DNA from: Euborellia annulipes
Taxonomy: Eukaryota; Arthropoda; Insecta; Dermaptera; Anisolabididae
DNA: 64,000 nucleotides
Direction: 5' to 3'
NCBI GenBank assembly: GCA_023213315.1
Contig: JAKCPI010013932.1
Span: 1-64,000, forward strand
Notes under the pieces: model-generated
What the model was told of the DNA's origin: nothing
Seen by the model: only the letters and a program-made list of their open reading frames with translations
Database searches by the model: none
In this document: positions 52,566-64,000 of the stretch, in pieces
Layout of the letters: the number at the start of each line of letters is the position of its first letter
Position numbering within the stretch: position 1 is the stretch's first letter
Made by a program: the position numbers and the translations under genes

Positions 52566-54480
52566 GATCCTCGAATGATATCCAAAAAACAATTTTCTTA
52601 TTTATCAATAAATTAATTTTTATTTTAGGAACAGGAGCTCGGTGTTATTTTTTATATAAAATGGGAAAAAATTAAAAAAGTACATCAGTAAAGTACTAGT
52701 ACTCGAGGTTTCCAAAAGACGATAATAATTGTAGTTTGTTTTGTATACTGCGAATAATATTGTAAATATTTAAAATTGGAAATAAATCTGCAGAGAAATT
52801 CGAGAAAATTGGAAAAAAACTACTGTGTATTTACTACGTATTTCCAATGTATTTAGCGAAATCTATTTATAAAATTCGCTAATGCCCGTCTGTCTGTATG
52901 TCACGCTCTATTTGACCAACTTCCCGTTGGAATTTTGAAACGAAATTTTATATACTTAAAGAGGACTTCTAGAGAGTATAGGTAAATTATTTTCATTCCG
53001 AAATTCTTATAACTTTTTGAGTTATTAATTTCTAAAGTTACAATTTCTCCCATTGGAAATGTATAGAGAAATATTTATGTATTCTATGCATTGATGTATT
53101 CTATGAATATAAATTAGAAGCCTGCAAATGAAGAAAAAATAAAAAATTCCTAGTTTATATGCATTTGGATTATTTAAAAAATATATATTTACTAATTTGT
53201 TCCTTGAATATTTATTTATTTATTTATTTTAATGTAGAAAACAAAAAAAAATAAAATATTTTCAAGGCTTATTTAAGTATTGTAAATTTTAAAAAAATTC
53301 CATTTATATACTATATATTATATAAAAATAGAAAATTCAAAAATATTATATTTTTCAAACAGAAAATTGATGTATAGATAAGAAGGCTATGAAGGTCGCC
53401 GGTAGTAATCGCTATAAATAGAGATAGATCGCCGGAGAAGAAAAAAAAAAAAAAAAAAAAAGGGATGACCAGAATGGCCATAGGTGCCGAGGGACAAAAA
53501 ATATACATGAATATTTTATTTATTTATAGAATTGATTGCGAATTAGATTCCTTTGCAATGAAATCATTAAAAAGAAGAAAAATGTAGTCAGTCACCATAG
53601 GACCTTCAAATACGCAAAATATTCAGCTTTCCACACAAACATAATTTCGAATAACTCTTCAAATAATTTCCATTTGAATATAAAATAAGAATTTCAACAT
53701 TTACGGTTTATCAACAGGTTATAATAAAAAAATTTGACAAAACAAAAAAAAAGAGTCAAATAAAAATTTGACTAAATTTAAATGAATTTCATTTTGTTTT
53801 ATTTTTAGAAGGGGAATAAAAGCTAAAGATATCCACTGTTAGAATATTGTATAATTTTTTATTAAAAAAAAAAAAAAAAAAAAACCTTTAAATTCCATAG
53901 AGAAAAAAGAAGAACGCCTGATAAATCCGCCAAAATCTTTATCCAGAGTATTGCGGGAAGTATCCTCAAAGGCGTAAATGAGAATCGATTGGAAAAAGGA
54001 TTAAATAAATAAGATTGTTGATTTATAAATTTCCATCTGTGTATTTCCTTCCCTTATTTAAATAAATTTCAGGGAGAACTAAAGAAATATAAAATTTCAT
54101 TTGATAATTATCTGTTTGCCGAATGAAATTAGAACAATTGTGTCCTTTACTTGGGAGATATCACTTTCCTGCCCTGGTAGATAGATTTAAGAACCGTAAA
54201 CCCAGAAGCACTTGTCGAACAAATTGATTAATAATTGAATAATATTCTAAGTAAAAATTACGCTTTTTCAAGGATGATGAATAAGTTTCAAACGGGTTAC
54301 TCATTTTTCTGACTTGTTATTTTTTATTTTTTGTGTATAGTTCAGAAATGTAAACTTTAGACTTAACAAAAAAATATGAATACTGTTAAGTTGTAAAAAT
54401 AAAAAACAAAGTATTATTGTTATTTTGTTTCTTATAGTAAACTTAAAATACTGATTGAGCGTGAAAAAAAAAAAAAAGAA
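52566..54480. other. AT-rich spacer with scattered repeat words
   Basis: 52,870-53,060 (CCCGTCTGTCTGTATGTCAC, TTTTGAAACGAAATTTTATA) resembles another dispersed non-coding repeat. Poly-A tracts lie near 53,441 and 53,865. No exon was recognised. Confidence 0.4.
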
Positions 54481-54725
54481 AGATGGTTTTGGCTGTGATT
54501 TGGCCGAGAGGCAAGGGCAGTCAGGTTACGAAGCAAGGAAGCAACTGGAGAGCCAAAGTTGAAGCTGAGAAGCCAGGCGGCCTTGACGGTTGCGGCTGGC
54601 ATTAAGCATTAAAGTTAAACCAAACAACACCACGCGCCGCCTACCCGCTCTATTCACTTTGCCAACTGACCACGGACCTCGCTAAACAAACAACCAATCC
54701 GCCAAACAACCCTCAAGAGCAAAAA
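54481..54725. promoter_or_regulatory. GC-richer block
   Basis: Less AT-rich than its surroundings, it contains AGGCGGCCTTGACGGTTGCG, CACGCGCCGCCTACCCGC and ACTGACCACGGACC. No coding frame was recognised. It is listed because such blocks recur only on the right-hand side of the window beside the Smad gene. Confidence 0.3.
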
Positions 54726-54779
54726 TCATGTGGTATTTTCTAAATGGAATTAGAATGAGTTGATCGGTCATAGCAAACC

Positions 54780-54890
54780 ATTTCTACTATCTTCCCTATG
54801 AAGTACAAGGGTAAAGGGGTCTTCAAAAGATTTCAATGGCAAAATGAGAATATACATTTTAAAGAGCATCTAAACACATCTACTTTCTCC
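54780..54890 (-). repeat. Dispersed repeat fragment
   Basis: CTTCCCTATGAAGTACAAGG, CTTCAAAAGATTTCAATGGC and AATGAGAATATACATTTTAA match the 51.7-kb and 58-kb copies. Confidence 0.6.
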
Positions 54891-55004
54891 AGAGCATTGG
54901 ACGCAAATTGATAACTTTTGATGTGATGAAAGGATCAAGAGAGTTTAATAATTGTTAACAGTCGGTGTTCATTTAGTAATTAATTGTGATTGTTGCTCAG
55001 GGGG

Positions 55005-55245
55005 CTTGGAGTAGTTGGTAGTGTGCCTACCTTCTATACCGAACGTCGCGGGTTCGGACCCCAGGAAGTCAGATGATTTTATTTAAGGCATTTGGATATC
55101 AAATGACTTAAATAAAAATGGCTGGACGCCCAATTGATATATTAAACATACGGAGTATCGTTAAAAGTCTTAAATTGCCTGAGTTGCCGAAAAGACTGTG
55201 TGAATGAGAAAAAAGTGTGAATGTTAAAAAAAAAAAAATTGTGAT
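55005..55245 (+). repeat. tRNA-derived SINE, full length
   Basis: GGGCTTGGAGTAGTTGGTAG (A box), CGCGGGTTCGGACCCC (B box), AAGGCATTTGGATATCAAAT, GAGTTGCCGAAAAGACTGTG and a tail GAATGTTAAAAAAAAAAAA are all in order. Confidence 0.9.
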
Positions 55246-57473
55246 TGTTTTTTAGTTATCTGCTGAAGATGGGATGCTTTTTTTTCTCGAAATATACACA
55301 ATTTAAATTAACGAATCAAATTTTATTTTTTCCAAAATATAGCAATTATTTTATTTCACTGTGGCAACACATTCATTTATCAAAAAAGGATGATTCAAAA
55401 GTTTTTATATAGTCGTTTCTTTTTAGAAATTATTGAGTTCCAATTGAGAATGAAATAGAATAAAATGTAGGGTTGGGATAAGATGACCCTAAAATTTCTT
55501 AGTCCTTGGGACGTAAATTGCATCCGAAATCTAACTTGGAGGTCAAGAGTCGGACGAGTTTGGAATTCCTGCGTCGACTCCGCTTCAAAGCTTATGAGAT
55601 GAAAGCCTAAAAGCAGCTCTTTTCTTTATTTGTTGTCTAGAAACAAACAAAAACAGTCTTTCTCTCTTTTTTTTTTTTTTTTTTTTTGGAAATATTACAT
55701 ATTTTAAGAAAGGATATTTATCACTGCTGTTTTGATCTTGGATAGAAAGCAAGTTGAATCAACAGGTTAAAGTTACACTACAACCAAGAAATTTATTTTT
55801 TTTTTTATTATAGTGGAGCTTCTGAGAGGGAAAAAAATAAAAAACTTTTATTATATTTGAAATATTCTATATGATACAAGTTTTCTTTTTAATATTTGTT
55901 CCTAAGATGACGATAGGAATAATAATAAATACAATATATTCAGAGAATGTAACACATCTTGAAAAATAACTTTAACAATTTTTTTTTTTTAATATTCTAG
56001 TATAATTACTCATTTTAATGATTCTCACGAATCAAAAAAGGAATTTAAAAATGCAATCTTAGGAAGAAAATTTTTATAGATATAGTTACTAGAAAATAAT
56101 AAAAAAATCTGGATCCAATAACTGCATCACATAACATTTCTCTTAGCTATTAATCATAATAATAAGATGGATAAATAGTGGTATGACCAGTTTTCATCCA
56201 AATTTTTTTTAAGGTCCTTTTCGGCATCTAAGGCCATTTAGACCCCATCCTAAAAAATAAATTATATTTTAAAACATATTTGATTAATTATATGTATAGT
56301 CAAAATCGTTGAGCGATTAAGAAAATAAAAAAAAAAAGGATATTGAAAATTTCAAATGTGAATAATAAATATTAGAGAAAAAAAGTATAAAAAATAAATA
56401 GATAAATAAATATAAATAAAAAGAAAAAAATATTAGAGAAAAATAAAATCCGACCCATAGGCAACCCGAAATTCCTAACTGTTCATATAGTTGCCTGCCT
56501 TCCAGCTGATAAGATTGCGATTACATTTTTATTGATTATTACTTAATTTTCATCCTGAAGTAACAAATTAATGAAATTAAAAAAAAATTGTTTATCAAAA
56601 TGATTGTGATTAAGATTAATGGGGATTAATAAAATCGGAAGGACTTAAAAAATAAAAGAAATTTCGTCTGGGGAAAAAAAGTGAGAAATCACAAGATTTT
56701 CATGATAAATTTATTTATTATAAACTCTAAGATCAGGCACATGCTCATAATGAGTTTGGTTTGAATGCCCGAAAATTGAAAACACCTAGTGGCATAATTG
56801 TAAATAAATACTATAAAAATAAATAATTGATCTAGTTCATTTATATAACTCAAAACTGTATGATATAATTGGGTAAGTGCATTTGCACACAAATGTATGT
56901 ACTTTTGAAAATCTTGTTAAATGCAGTAAAAACAAACCACAAGTATTATTGAATGCTAATAAGTTGATGTGACACGGGAAATACAATCATAATGAATCGC
57001 ATTAATACATTTATTTTTATGTTTTCGGGTATTGAAAGACTTTTGGAAAATTTTAATTATATTATCGAAATGGAATAATTTGATGAAGAGTGAGACAAAT
57101 GCGTCCAAAATATATTATTTATTTAATTTGAATAATTTTTGTTTTGATTGGTTAATACGTAGATTGTAGTAAACATATTTATTTAGCGTTACAATAAATA
57201 CAGATGTATATACAAGATAATATATATTGAATATATGGGTGTGCTCAATCTTCGATCTCTAATGTCTTAGGGTCCGGTTGCTTCACTTCTAGTCAACTAA
57301 TAAAGTTATCTCACAGATAGCAAATCATCGATATAGTAAAGAAAAACACGCTTTATCTTCTAGTAAAAATAAAATGAATTTTTTTAACAATATAATTAGC
57401 GATCTGAAAGTTTTGTGAAGTTAGCAACTTAATAAAGACATGAAAATTATTAAAAATATTAAAAATTAAAATA
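55246..57473. other. AT-rich spacer
   Basis: No gene was recognised. 56,205-56,260 (AAGGTCCTTTTCGGCATCTA) matches the tail of the second SINE family seen at 22.6 kb. A poly-T lies at 55,669-55,687. Confidence 0.4.
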
Positions 57474-59140
57474 GGGTCATTCCACGTCAGTTCAACCAGG
57501 CCATTTCACCCATAATCTCAGATTTTTATGAAACTTGGTATGTTTGTTCTATATATATAGATAAGTAACAGCACCAAATTTCAATTTTTTATCTCACTTA
57601 GTTTTCGAGTTATGGCACTTTAAAGTTTTGATTTTTTCACCTTACGGGCTTGAATAATGCCAAACAAAATGTGACATGGAAGAGAAAATAATTTCTCATT
57701 TGCTTATTTGACACCCAATCTTGATGAAATTTTTTTGGTAGGTTCTTTAAACAATAAGGAATTAGAAAAAAATATATCACGAATCTAAGTTAATCCTAAA
57801 ATATAAAAAAAATTCATATTGTTGATTTTTTTTAGTTGTGAAAACGCAAACATGCTTTAGCGCTAAAGCCAATATCTCCAAAAGGGAATGAGATATTCAA
57901 GAAATTTTTTTTTCTAAATAATCTGCATGAAATGGGCTTTAATTTAGTAAAATAAAAATTTTGTGTATTTTGTTCCCTCTATTTCTAAAGTCCATTGCAA
58001 GTTTGAATATATAGTTTTACATGTTAAAAAGGTTTCAAGTCCAAAATGAAAATATACATTTTAAAGAGCATCTAAAAAATAATTGATTTATGAATTTTAA
58101 TAAAAATCGTTGAAGCAAATTTTGAGAAAATTGGAAAAAACTGAAAAAGTACATCAGTAAAATGCTAGTACTTTTTGGTCGATTTTGTTCAAAAGCTTAT
58201 TTTGAGTGTCCGGGAGGGTGCCTAACTTAAATATAAAATTTCAACCTCCTAGCTCAATCCTTTCATGCTTTCAATTGAATTGATTGTGTTTTCGTCTGTG
58301 TTCAGTTTTAAGCAGACACACCCACAGAGTTCATTTGAAATCATGAAAGAATTGAGCTAGGAGGTTGAAATTTTATATTTAAGTTAGGTACGCTCCCGGA
58401 CACTCAAAATAAGCTTTTGAACAAAATCGGCCAAAAAGTACTAGTACTTTACTGATGTACTTTTTCAGTTTTTTCCAATTTTCTCAAAATTTGCTTCAAC
58501 GATTTTTATTAAAATTCATAAATCAATTATTTTTTAGATGCTCTTTAAAATGTATATTTTCATTTTGGACTTGAAACCTTTTAACATGTAAAACTATATA
58601 TTCAAACTTGCAATGGATTTTAGAAATAGAGGGAACAAAATACACGAAATTTTTATTTTACTAAATTAAAGCCCATTTCATGCAGATTATTTAGAAAAAA
58701 TATTTCTTGAATATCTCATTCCCTTTTGGAGATATTGGCTTTACGCTAAAGCATGTTTGCGTTTTCACAACTAAAAAAATCAACAATATGAATTTTTTTT
58801 TATATTTTAGGATTAACTTAGATTCGTGATATATTTTTTTTCTAATTCCTTATTGTTTAAAGAACCTACCAAAAAATTTCTTCAAGATTGGGTGTCAAAT
58901 AAGCAAATGAGAAATTATTTTCTCTTCCATGTCACATTTTGTTTGGCATTAGCCAAGCCGTGGAAGGTGAAAAAATCAAAACTTTAAAGAGCCATAACTC
59001 GAAAACTAAGTGAGATAAAAAATTGAAATTTGGTGCTGTTACTTATCTATATATAGAACAAACATAACAAGTTTCATAAAAATCTGTGATTATGGGTGAA
59101 AATTTTTGATTTTTTTGGTTGATTTGACGTGGAATAACCC
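57474..59140. repeat. 1.67-kb palindrome
   Basis: The arms 57,474-58,267 and 58,342-59,140 are inverted copies with few differences, around a loop of about 75 bases. The outer ends read GGGTCATTCCACGTCA and TGACGTGGAATAACCC. The outer part of each arm (ACCCAATCTTGATGAAATTT, AAAACGCAAACATGCTTTAG) is unique in the window. The inner part of each arm (ACATTTTAAAGAGCATCTAA, TCAACCTCCTAGCTCAATCC) is the dispersed repeat also found at 24, 37, 51 and 54.8 kb. No protein frame spans it. Confidence 0.92.
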
Positions 59141-59815
59141 AATAATTAATTAAAGCTACCCTAATTAATTTCTAGCAAAAAATTAAAAATTTCTAAAAAA
59201 ATAAATAAACAATGCTTATGTTCCTAATTTCATGCTAGTAAGTTAGCTACGATCTGGGCTCTCATTTAATCACATGATTAGCTTAACTAGATGTGAGAAG
59301 ACTCCAAAGTCATAGTCAACTAGTGAGGGTTAATTAGATAATTAGAAATGAAGTAACTGGTCCTTAGTATCATATGCAGGTAAAGGAGTGTATAAAGGAT
59401 AACAGCATTTATTTATTTATTTTATTTGACTCGGCTGCTGAGGCTATTTAGGAATTTATAATTATATAGTAGAATATATTAATTGATATATACCGATGGC
59501 TACCGGGGGATGACATTTATTTACTATATTCAACAATACATTAATAAAACCAACAATGATATTGACATCATACACAATCAAGATGGCGCTTCCAAGTGGC
59601 GTAAATATCATTCTCAAAAATATTAATATTGTTGTAGAAAAAATTCTACATTTTCTCTTTCAAAATTAGATACAAATATAGGATAACAAAAACGTCGTAG
59701 AGGTAAAGGGTTTCAATCCTTTTAGGAAAATAGAATATTTTGCATCAATAGAAATGTGTTAATAATCTATTTGGAAAGAATCCCCTGTTTTTCAAGTTAA
59801 GGTATAGATAATGAA
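59141..59815. other. AT-rich spacer
   Basis: No gene was recognised. GGTTGCTTCACTT-type words near 57,277 and 59,350 recall base 790. A mild patch CTACCGGGGGATGAC lies at 59,501. Confidence 0.35.
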
Positions 59816-60065
59816 TAGGGTGGGGGGGATTGGGCCCGGTCCGTATGGTGTGGGCAACGAAGGCTGCGTGCTCTACGGCGCCGACGAGGCCGAGTAACAA
59901 GCAGCCGACTGCAAGGCGCGAGCTGTCTGGCGCCGGCCTGGACCGTGACGTCACAACTCTCACACACATACACATAAACAAACGAATACATAGAACGACC
60001 CTCTTTCACCAGCGTGCGCGCGCGCGCTAGCGCACATGGCACACCAGGCGGTCGCGGCCAAATTA
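59816..60065. promoter_or_regulatory. GC-rich block with CRE and GGCGCC motifs
   Basis: This sharp GC island contains GGCGCC-G-ACGA-GGCC (59,877-59,891), one base from the fly BMP activating element, GTCTGGCGCCGGCC at 59,925, a perfect CRE TGACGTCA (59,946-59,953), a CACA-rich tract and a (CG)n stretch at about 60,015-60,030. Overlapping open frames on both strands look like by-products of high GC, not genes. A promoter or CpG-type enhancer is the likeliest reading. Confidence 0.4.
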
Positions 60066-60687
60066 CAAACTGTCATCTCATTGTAGTTTACTCATGCAGA
60101 ACCAAAAAGGAGACTGGAAACCAGGTTAAATTTGACCATTCTCTAATTTGTCATTAACCCTTTTGCCTTCTCTCTATCTCTCTTCACATAATAATAATAA
60201 ACATTTAATGTATTTATAGCATATAACCTCTTTATAAAAGGTAAATATATATTTTAGATTATTTTTAGATAGCCGACGTTCTTGGCCGTGGGTGATGAAA
60301 ACTCCTTCAGGTTCATTAAAGTCAAACAAGGTCGGGCAAAGAAGATTTTTAGATTGGTGATCGTTTAGTGACGTCGCTAGTGGAATGAATTATTGTTAAT
60401 TAATATAAGAAAACAAATAATTATTAAAGACTAACTATAAATGGTACCTTGGAAAGTAAAAGTTTTTCGATCTTTTTTAGTTTAATAAAATTTTTAAAAA
60501 TATCAATTTCATTTTTTAGTATTTTGTAGTTTTTATCAAAAATTAAGATTGTTGGCAAAAATCAGTCAAGCACGGGGGGTGAAACCTCGAATGGATGGGC
60601 CAGAGGAATCGGTGTGTGGAACAACCCCGGATGTCACGGATATAATATAATTTAATAAATATTTAATTATACAATAAACCCCTAAAT
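60066..60687. other. Mixed spacer
   Basis: No gene was recognised. A patch near 60,570-60,640 (AAACCTCGAATGGATGGGCC) is GC-richer and may be transposon DNA. Confidence 0.35.
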
Positions 60688-60880
60688 CAGGAGTGTTAAA
60701 GTCGCGAGATGAACATCTTTGCGGCCCAGTCAATATGTGTAAAAATAAAATAGAAATGTAAATTAGAAACGAAACGAGCATATAAAATTATAACATACTT
60801 TATTTATAAACTATACGGATCTTTTTAAAGTTAAGCATTATTTATTTGGCCCAAGTTAGCTTTTGAGATTGACACCCCTG
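60688..60880. mobile_element. hAT-type MITE with perfect 8-bp TSD
   Basis: Ends CAGGAGTGTTAAAGTC and GAGATTGACACCCCTG are inverted with few mismatches. ccctaaat lies on both sides (60,680-60,687 and 60,881-60,888). Short and non-coding. Confidence 0.85.
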
Positions 60881-61192
60881 CCCTAAATGATATCAACAGC
60901 AATGAAGGAATATATTAATAAATAAAAAAATAAATGCATGCGAAAAAGTATTATACTTGAATTTTTTAATTATTGTCTCTTAAAAACATCCAGTTTTATT
61001 TGTCACATCTAAATTTATTAAACATACTTAGAGGAGATAATTATATGAGTCAAGCAGGTCTTCTAATGAAAAAGTGGGAAGGCCCTTCCTTAAAGTTAGT
61101 AATGCGAGATCAGCAGTTCAAACATCAGCCAGTAAAATTGTCATAAGTTAAATTTCCTCTAAATAATAATAGACGTTTTGCGCCAAAAGAAA

Positions 61193-61227
<35 letters not shown>

Positions 61228-62039
61228 GCAAAGAAATGAAAAGTGGATAATAAATTTTCTTGCAAACGAACTGCCTCCGGAAATCTTTATTCTTTGAAAA
61301 AATATTTTTAGGTGATGATCTTTTTTTCACTTTTTATCTGATAGTTAGGGGATTACAGATGCCTCAAGCTTTTTTTTCACTCTGCAAAATATTGAATTTT
61401 TAAAAACATCCAATGATACCATTAATTAGAGATGTAAAGGCATCTGTTCTAATGGTTAGATTCTTTCCGATTGATATATTTTTTTTTTTAAATATGTTTA
61501 AGGTCTTTTTAGTCCCCTAATAATTTCAATTGGATAAATAGTTACCAAAAATATAAAATGAAGACGGTCCCCCAAATGGTCTCAAATAAAACAAGACATT
61601 TGCCCCGGTACAGTATATTACAAGTAGAACAAAAGAAGCTAGTTGGATTGCCTAACTATAGGCGCACTTTTTTATTTTTTGATTTAAAGACATTTTTACA
61701 AAAATATAATAATAAATAAATAAATTTGTCAGTGATTAAGTAAATATAACCAAGCATAATGCTATATAGATCTATATTTTTTCTCATATAAAATTTTTTT
61801 CAACAAATTATTTTTTTTGCATAAGTCTTCGGTTTGTGACAAATTATTAAGGATAAATATTTTAAAATTTATTATTTGTGACGTCATTCTTCTTCCCTTA
61901 ATAGTGAATGAGTAGTTCAATAATACTAATTCAAAAGAATATCTTATTTAAATAAGGTGTAAAAAGGTATCGGATAATAAATTAATTGCCAAATAAATTT
62001 TTCCACTTGAATCTGGACAGTTTTATAAATATCAAGGGG
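60881..62039. other. AT-rich spacer
   Basis: Poly-A at 61,199-61,226. A tRNA-like B-box word (CAGTTCAAACATC) near 61,113 may be a decayed SINE. No exon was recognised. Confidence 0.35.
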
Positions 62040-62400
62040 TGGGAGAGGCAAGGCGTCAAGGAAGCTGTCTAGACTCATGTGTCGACGACGACGACAACAA
62101 GAGGTGGGCGGAAAACAAGGCGAACGTTCGCGACGGCGCTAAACCATCACGTTAGCGCCGATGTACATGTCACCAATCAAGAAGAAAACCAAAAGAATTT
62201 CCCATTTCAAATATAAATTTTATTAATGGCTGCCAATACGTGTGGTGGTTTATCGTTAGGCGCCAGAAGGCGTGGCTCAAGGCGCCAGCAACTCAGAAAT
62301 AGGCGCAAGCAAGCATTTGGCGCCCCCAATCCTTGATGTTATTTGTGCTCTGACACCACGTTGGTCTTGCGCCATTTTTTACAATAGAAGCAATAAGTAG
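62040..62400. promoter_or_regulatory. GC-rich block with palindromic Smad element
   Basis: It contains GTCTAGAC (62,067-62,074), the palindromic Smad3/4 binding element, then GTGTCGACGACGACGACAAC, AACGTTCGCGACGGCGCT and GTTAGCGCCGATG. Three GGCGCC words follow (62,259; 62,281; 62,319), of the kind read by BMP Smads and by Brinker in flies. The block is non-coding by inspection. Its proximity to an inhibitory Smad, a class known to be induced by its own pathway, makes a feedback enhancer plausible but unproven. Confidence 0.42.
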
Positions 62401-63102
62401 AACAGAAATAATTTTTTCCCCTTGGGGGGGAATTAAATGAATGAATAAAAAAAATAAAATAAAATAATCAGAATTTTATAATTTTTATCAATGAACCAAA
62501 TTTGTAATTATAAATAGATACAAGAAGTTAATTATTTTATAAACAAAGTTAAAAATATAAATTTTTTGTTGTTGTAATTCCCCTATCTACAAAAATAACT
62601 TGTTCAAGAAAAAAGGAGGAAAAAAACCATAAAATCGTGAATTTAATAATATGGATAAAATAATATTAAAATAATTAATATTCTAGAAACTGGATTTGAA
62701 TTAAAAAAATAAAATATAAACAGGACAGTCGAGAGGGGTCGGAGGGGGCTTGTATTATTGCAACTTGTTAGTGTAGGCTACAATATTTTTGTAAATAATT
62801 TTTACATTTTCCATTAACAGCTACAGTGAGAATCAATTTGACATTGTCACATATTCATCTAAGAATATGGGTTTATGATAAAAAAAAACACATTTTTATT
62901 GAGTCAAAACGGGACAAATGAGAATTATAATTTAGTTAAGAAAGCTGACCACTAATTCATAAAAATATATTTTATTGTATAAATTCATATACTTATCTAT
63001 AAATTTGCAAAAATGTATATATTATTAATTATTGGTAACTATAAAAATATTTGTGAAAAACAATAATTTGAACATTATGATTTTTAATTAATTTAAAGCC
63101 CT
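62401..63102. other. AT-rich spacer
   Basis: No gene or repeat was recognised. Confidence 0.35.
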
Positions 63103-63353
63103 AGGGGCTTGGTGTATGGGTTAGCGTGCTAACCTCGTATACCAAAAGTCGCGGGTTCGAACCCCAGGCAGTCCGATGATTTTATTTAAGGCATTTGGAT
63201 ACCAAATGGCTTAAATAAGAATGCCTGGAATCCCAATATGTATATTAATCTCTATAACGGATATCGTAAATCTTAAATGACCTAGGTTGCCGAAAAGACT
63301 GTGTGTATGTGAGTGTGAATGAGAAAAAAGTGTGAGTGTTAAAAAAAAAAAAA
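63103..63353 (+). repeat. tRNA-derived SINE, full length reference copy
   Basis: GGGGCTTGGTGTATGGGTTA (A box), GTCGCGGGTTCGAACCCCAG (B box, canonical), GCAGTCCGATGATTTTATTT, a short hairpin ATTTGGATACCAAAT, GAATGCCTGGAATCCC, AGGTTGCCGAAAAGACTGTG and a tail AGTGTGAGTGTTAAAAAAAA follow in order. This is the best preserved copy in the window. Confidence 0.93.
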
Positions 63354-63875
63354 TGATTTTCTTTCACGGTCACATTTTTGATCCGAGTGAATACTTTGCA
63401 ATAAATTCGGATCAGTTATTAAAATGTCGTCAAATTTCTCAAATGAATTGGTCAAATTATATTTTACGCTTAATATAGATTTTAAAGTTTTAATGTTCAA
63501 CTGCGTTGTCTATATTTTATTGATACTAAATAGAAAAAAAAAAACACGTTCTGTTGCTGCTTTTATAGTAGGCCTACATTTAAAACAAGAAATGCAGATT
63601 TTTTCTAAAAAGCTAGATATTTTTAAAAAATCAGCGGGACGCAAAATCCAAAATCTGGATAAGTGGTCACTTTCGTTTATTTTAAATTAATTATAATTGT
63701 GAAAAATTAATTTTTCATTGAGAAGAGATGAGGTCGGTTACGGTACCATCATTTTTTATATCCATGGATTATAACAATATCTCTAGGAAGAAAAGTTTTT
63801 TTTTTTAACCAGATCTGACGCGAAAGGAAGTTTTCCTTCTTTTATTATTATTTTTTGTCCCCATGGTCTTTATTA
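63354..63875. other. AT-rich spacer
   Basis: The open frame 63,424-63,690 (plus) has no family signature, splice context or promoter and was not accepted as a gene. Confidence 0.35.
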
Positions 63876-64000
63876 ATGGAGGCGGCGAAGTGGTAGGCGG
63901 CTGAGGTAGGCGCGAGAGCCAAGGGCTGCCAAGGGCAATGTGAACAGCCAAGCATGAATGGCCTCTCAAGCTGAGCTTTCTTCGTTGGCTGCTTTGGCTC
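63876..64000. promoter_or_regulatory. GC-rich block cut by the window edge
   Basis: GGAGGCGGCGAAGTGGTAGG, TAGGCGCGAGAGCCAAGGGC and repeated GCCAAGGGC / TTGGCTGC words mark another GC-rich island. It continues beyond the window, so its nature (exon, promoter or enhancer) is open. Confidence 0.25.

Noticed and set aside
59745..60042. Overlapping frames on both strands in the GC island
   Set aside because: High GC removes stop codons in several frames at once. No protein signature or splice context is visible.
63424..63690. Plus-strand 88-residue open frame
   Set aside because: No family resemblance, no splice or promoter context, and AT-biased composition like the surrounding spacer.

Overview
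The window is strongly AT-rich animal DNA with split genes, GT-AG introns, poly-A/poly-T tracts, tRNA-derived SINEs and many short inverted-repeat transposons. Compact exons separated by repeat-filled introns, an Asterless-length CEP152 and the repeat style suggest an invertebrate. An arthropod, possibly a crustacean such as a copepod, is plausible, but nothing here fixes the species.

Three protein-coding genes were recognised, all on the minus strand. (1) An ANP32-family leucine-rich-repeat acidic nuclear phosphoprotein lies at 8,610-16,771; five exons join in frame and the end of the acidic tail is missing. (2) A CEP152/Asterless centriole-duplication scaffold lies at 21,162-34,914; seventeen exons join in one open frame of about 1,044 residues. 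(3) The MH2 half of an inhibitory Smad (Smad6/7/Dad type) lies at 45,610-47,248; its MH1 and linker exons are not visible in the window. The genes have unrelated jobs (nuclear regulation, centriole assembly, BMP/TGF-beta feedback) and do not form an operon.

Layout: 1-8.6 kb is repeat-rich flank; 8.6-16.8 kb is ANP32 with a large intron; 16.8-21.1 kb is spacer holding MITEs and two foldback elements; 21.1-35 kb is CEP152; 35-45.6 kb is a repeat-dense spacer with a 1.33-kb palindrome; 45.6-47.2 kb is the Smad MH2 exons; 47.2-64 kb is a gene-poor stretch with scattered GC-rich blocks, two LINE relics, SINEs and a 1.67-kb palindrome.

The most interesting signals are: (a) a foldback element at 19.89-20.25 kb whose two arms each carry what looks like a complete minimal hammerhead ribozyme, with three other foldbacks sharing degenerate versions of the same core; (b) two very large, well-preserved palindromes, one with tRNA-like Pol III promoter motifs at both ends; (c) isolated GC-rich blocks beside the inhibitory Smad containing GTCTAGAC, GGCGCC and CRE motifs, which are candidate feedback enhancers; and (d) a set of hAT-type MITEs, seven of them with perfect 8-bp target-site duplications. 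All comparisons are from reading the sequence and remembered family features; no search was run.
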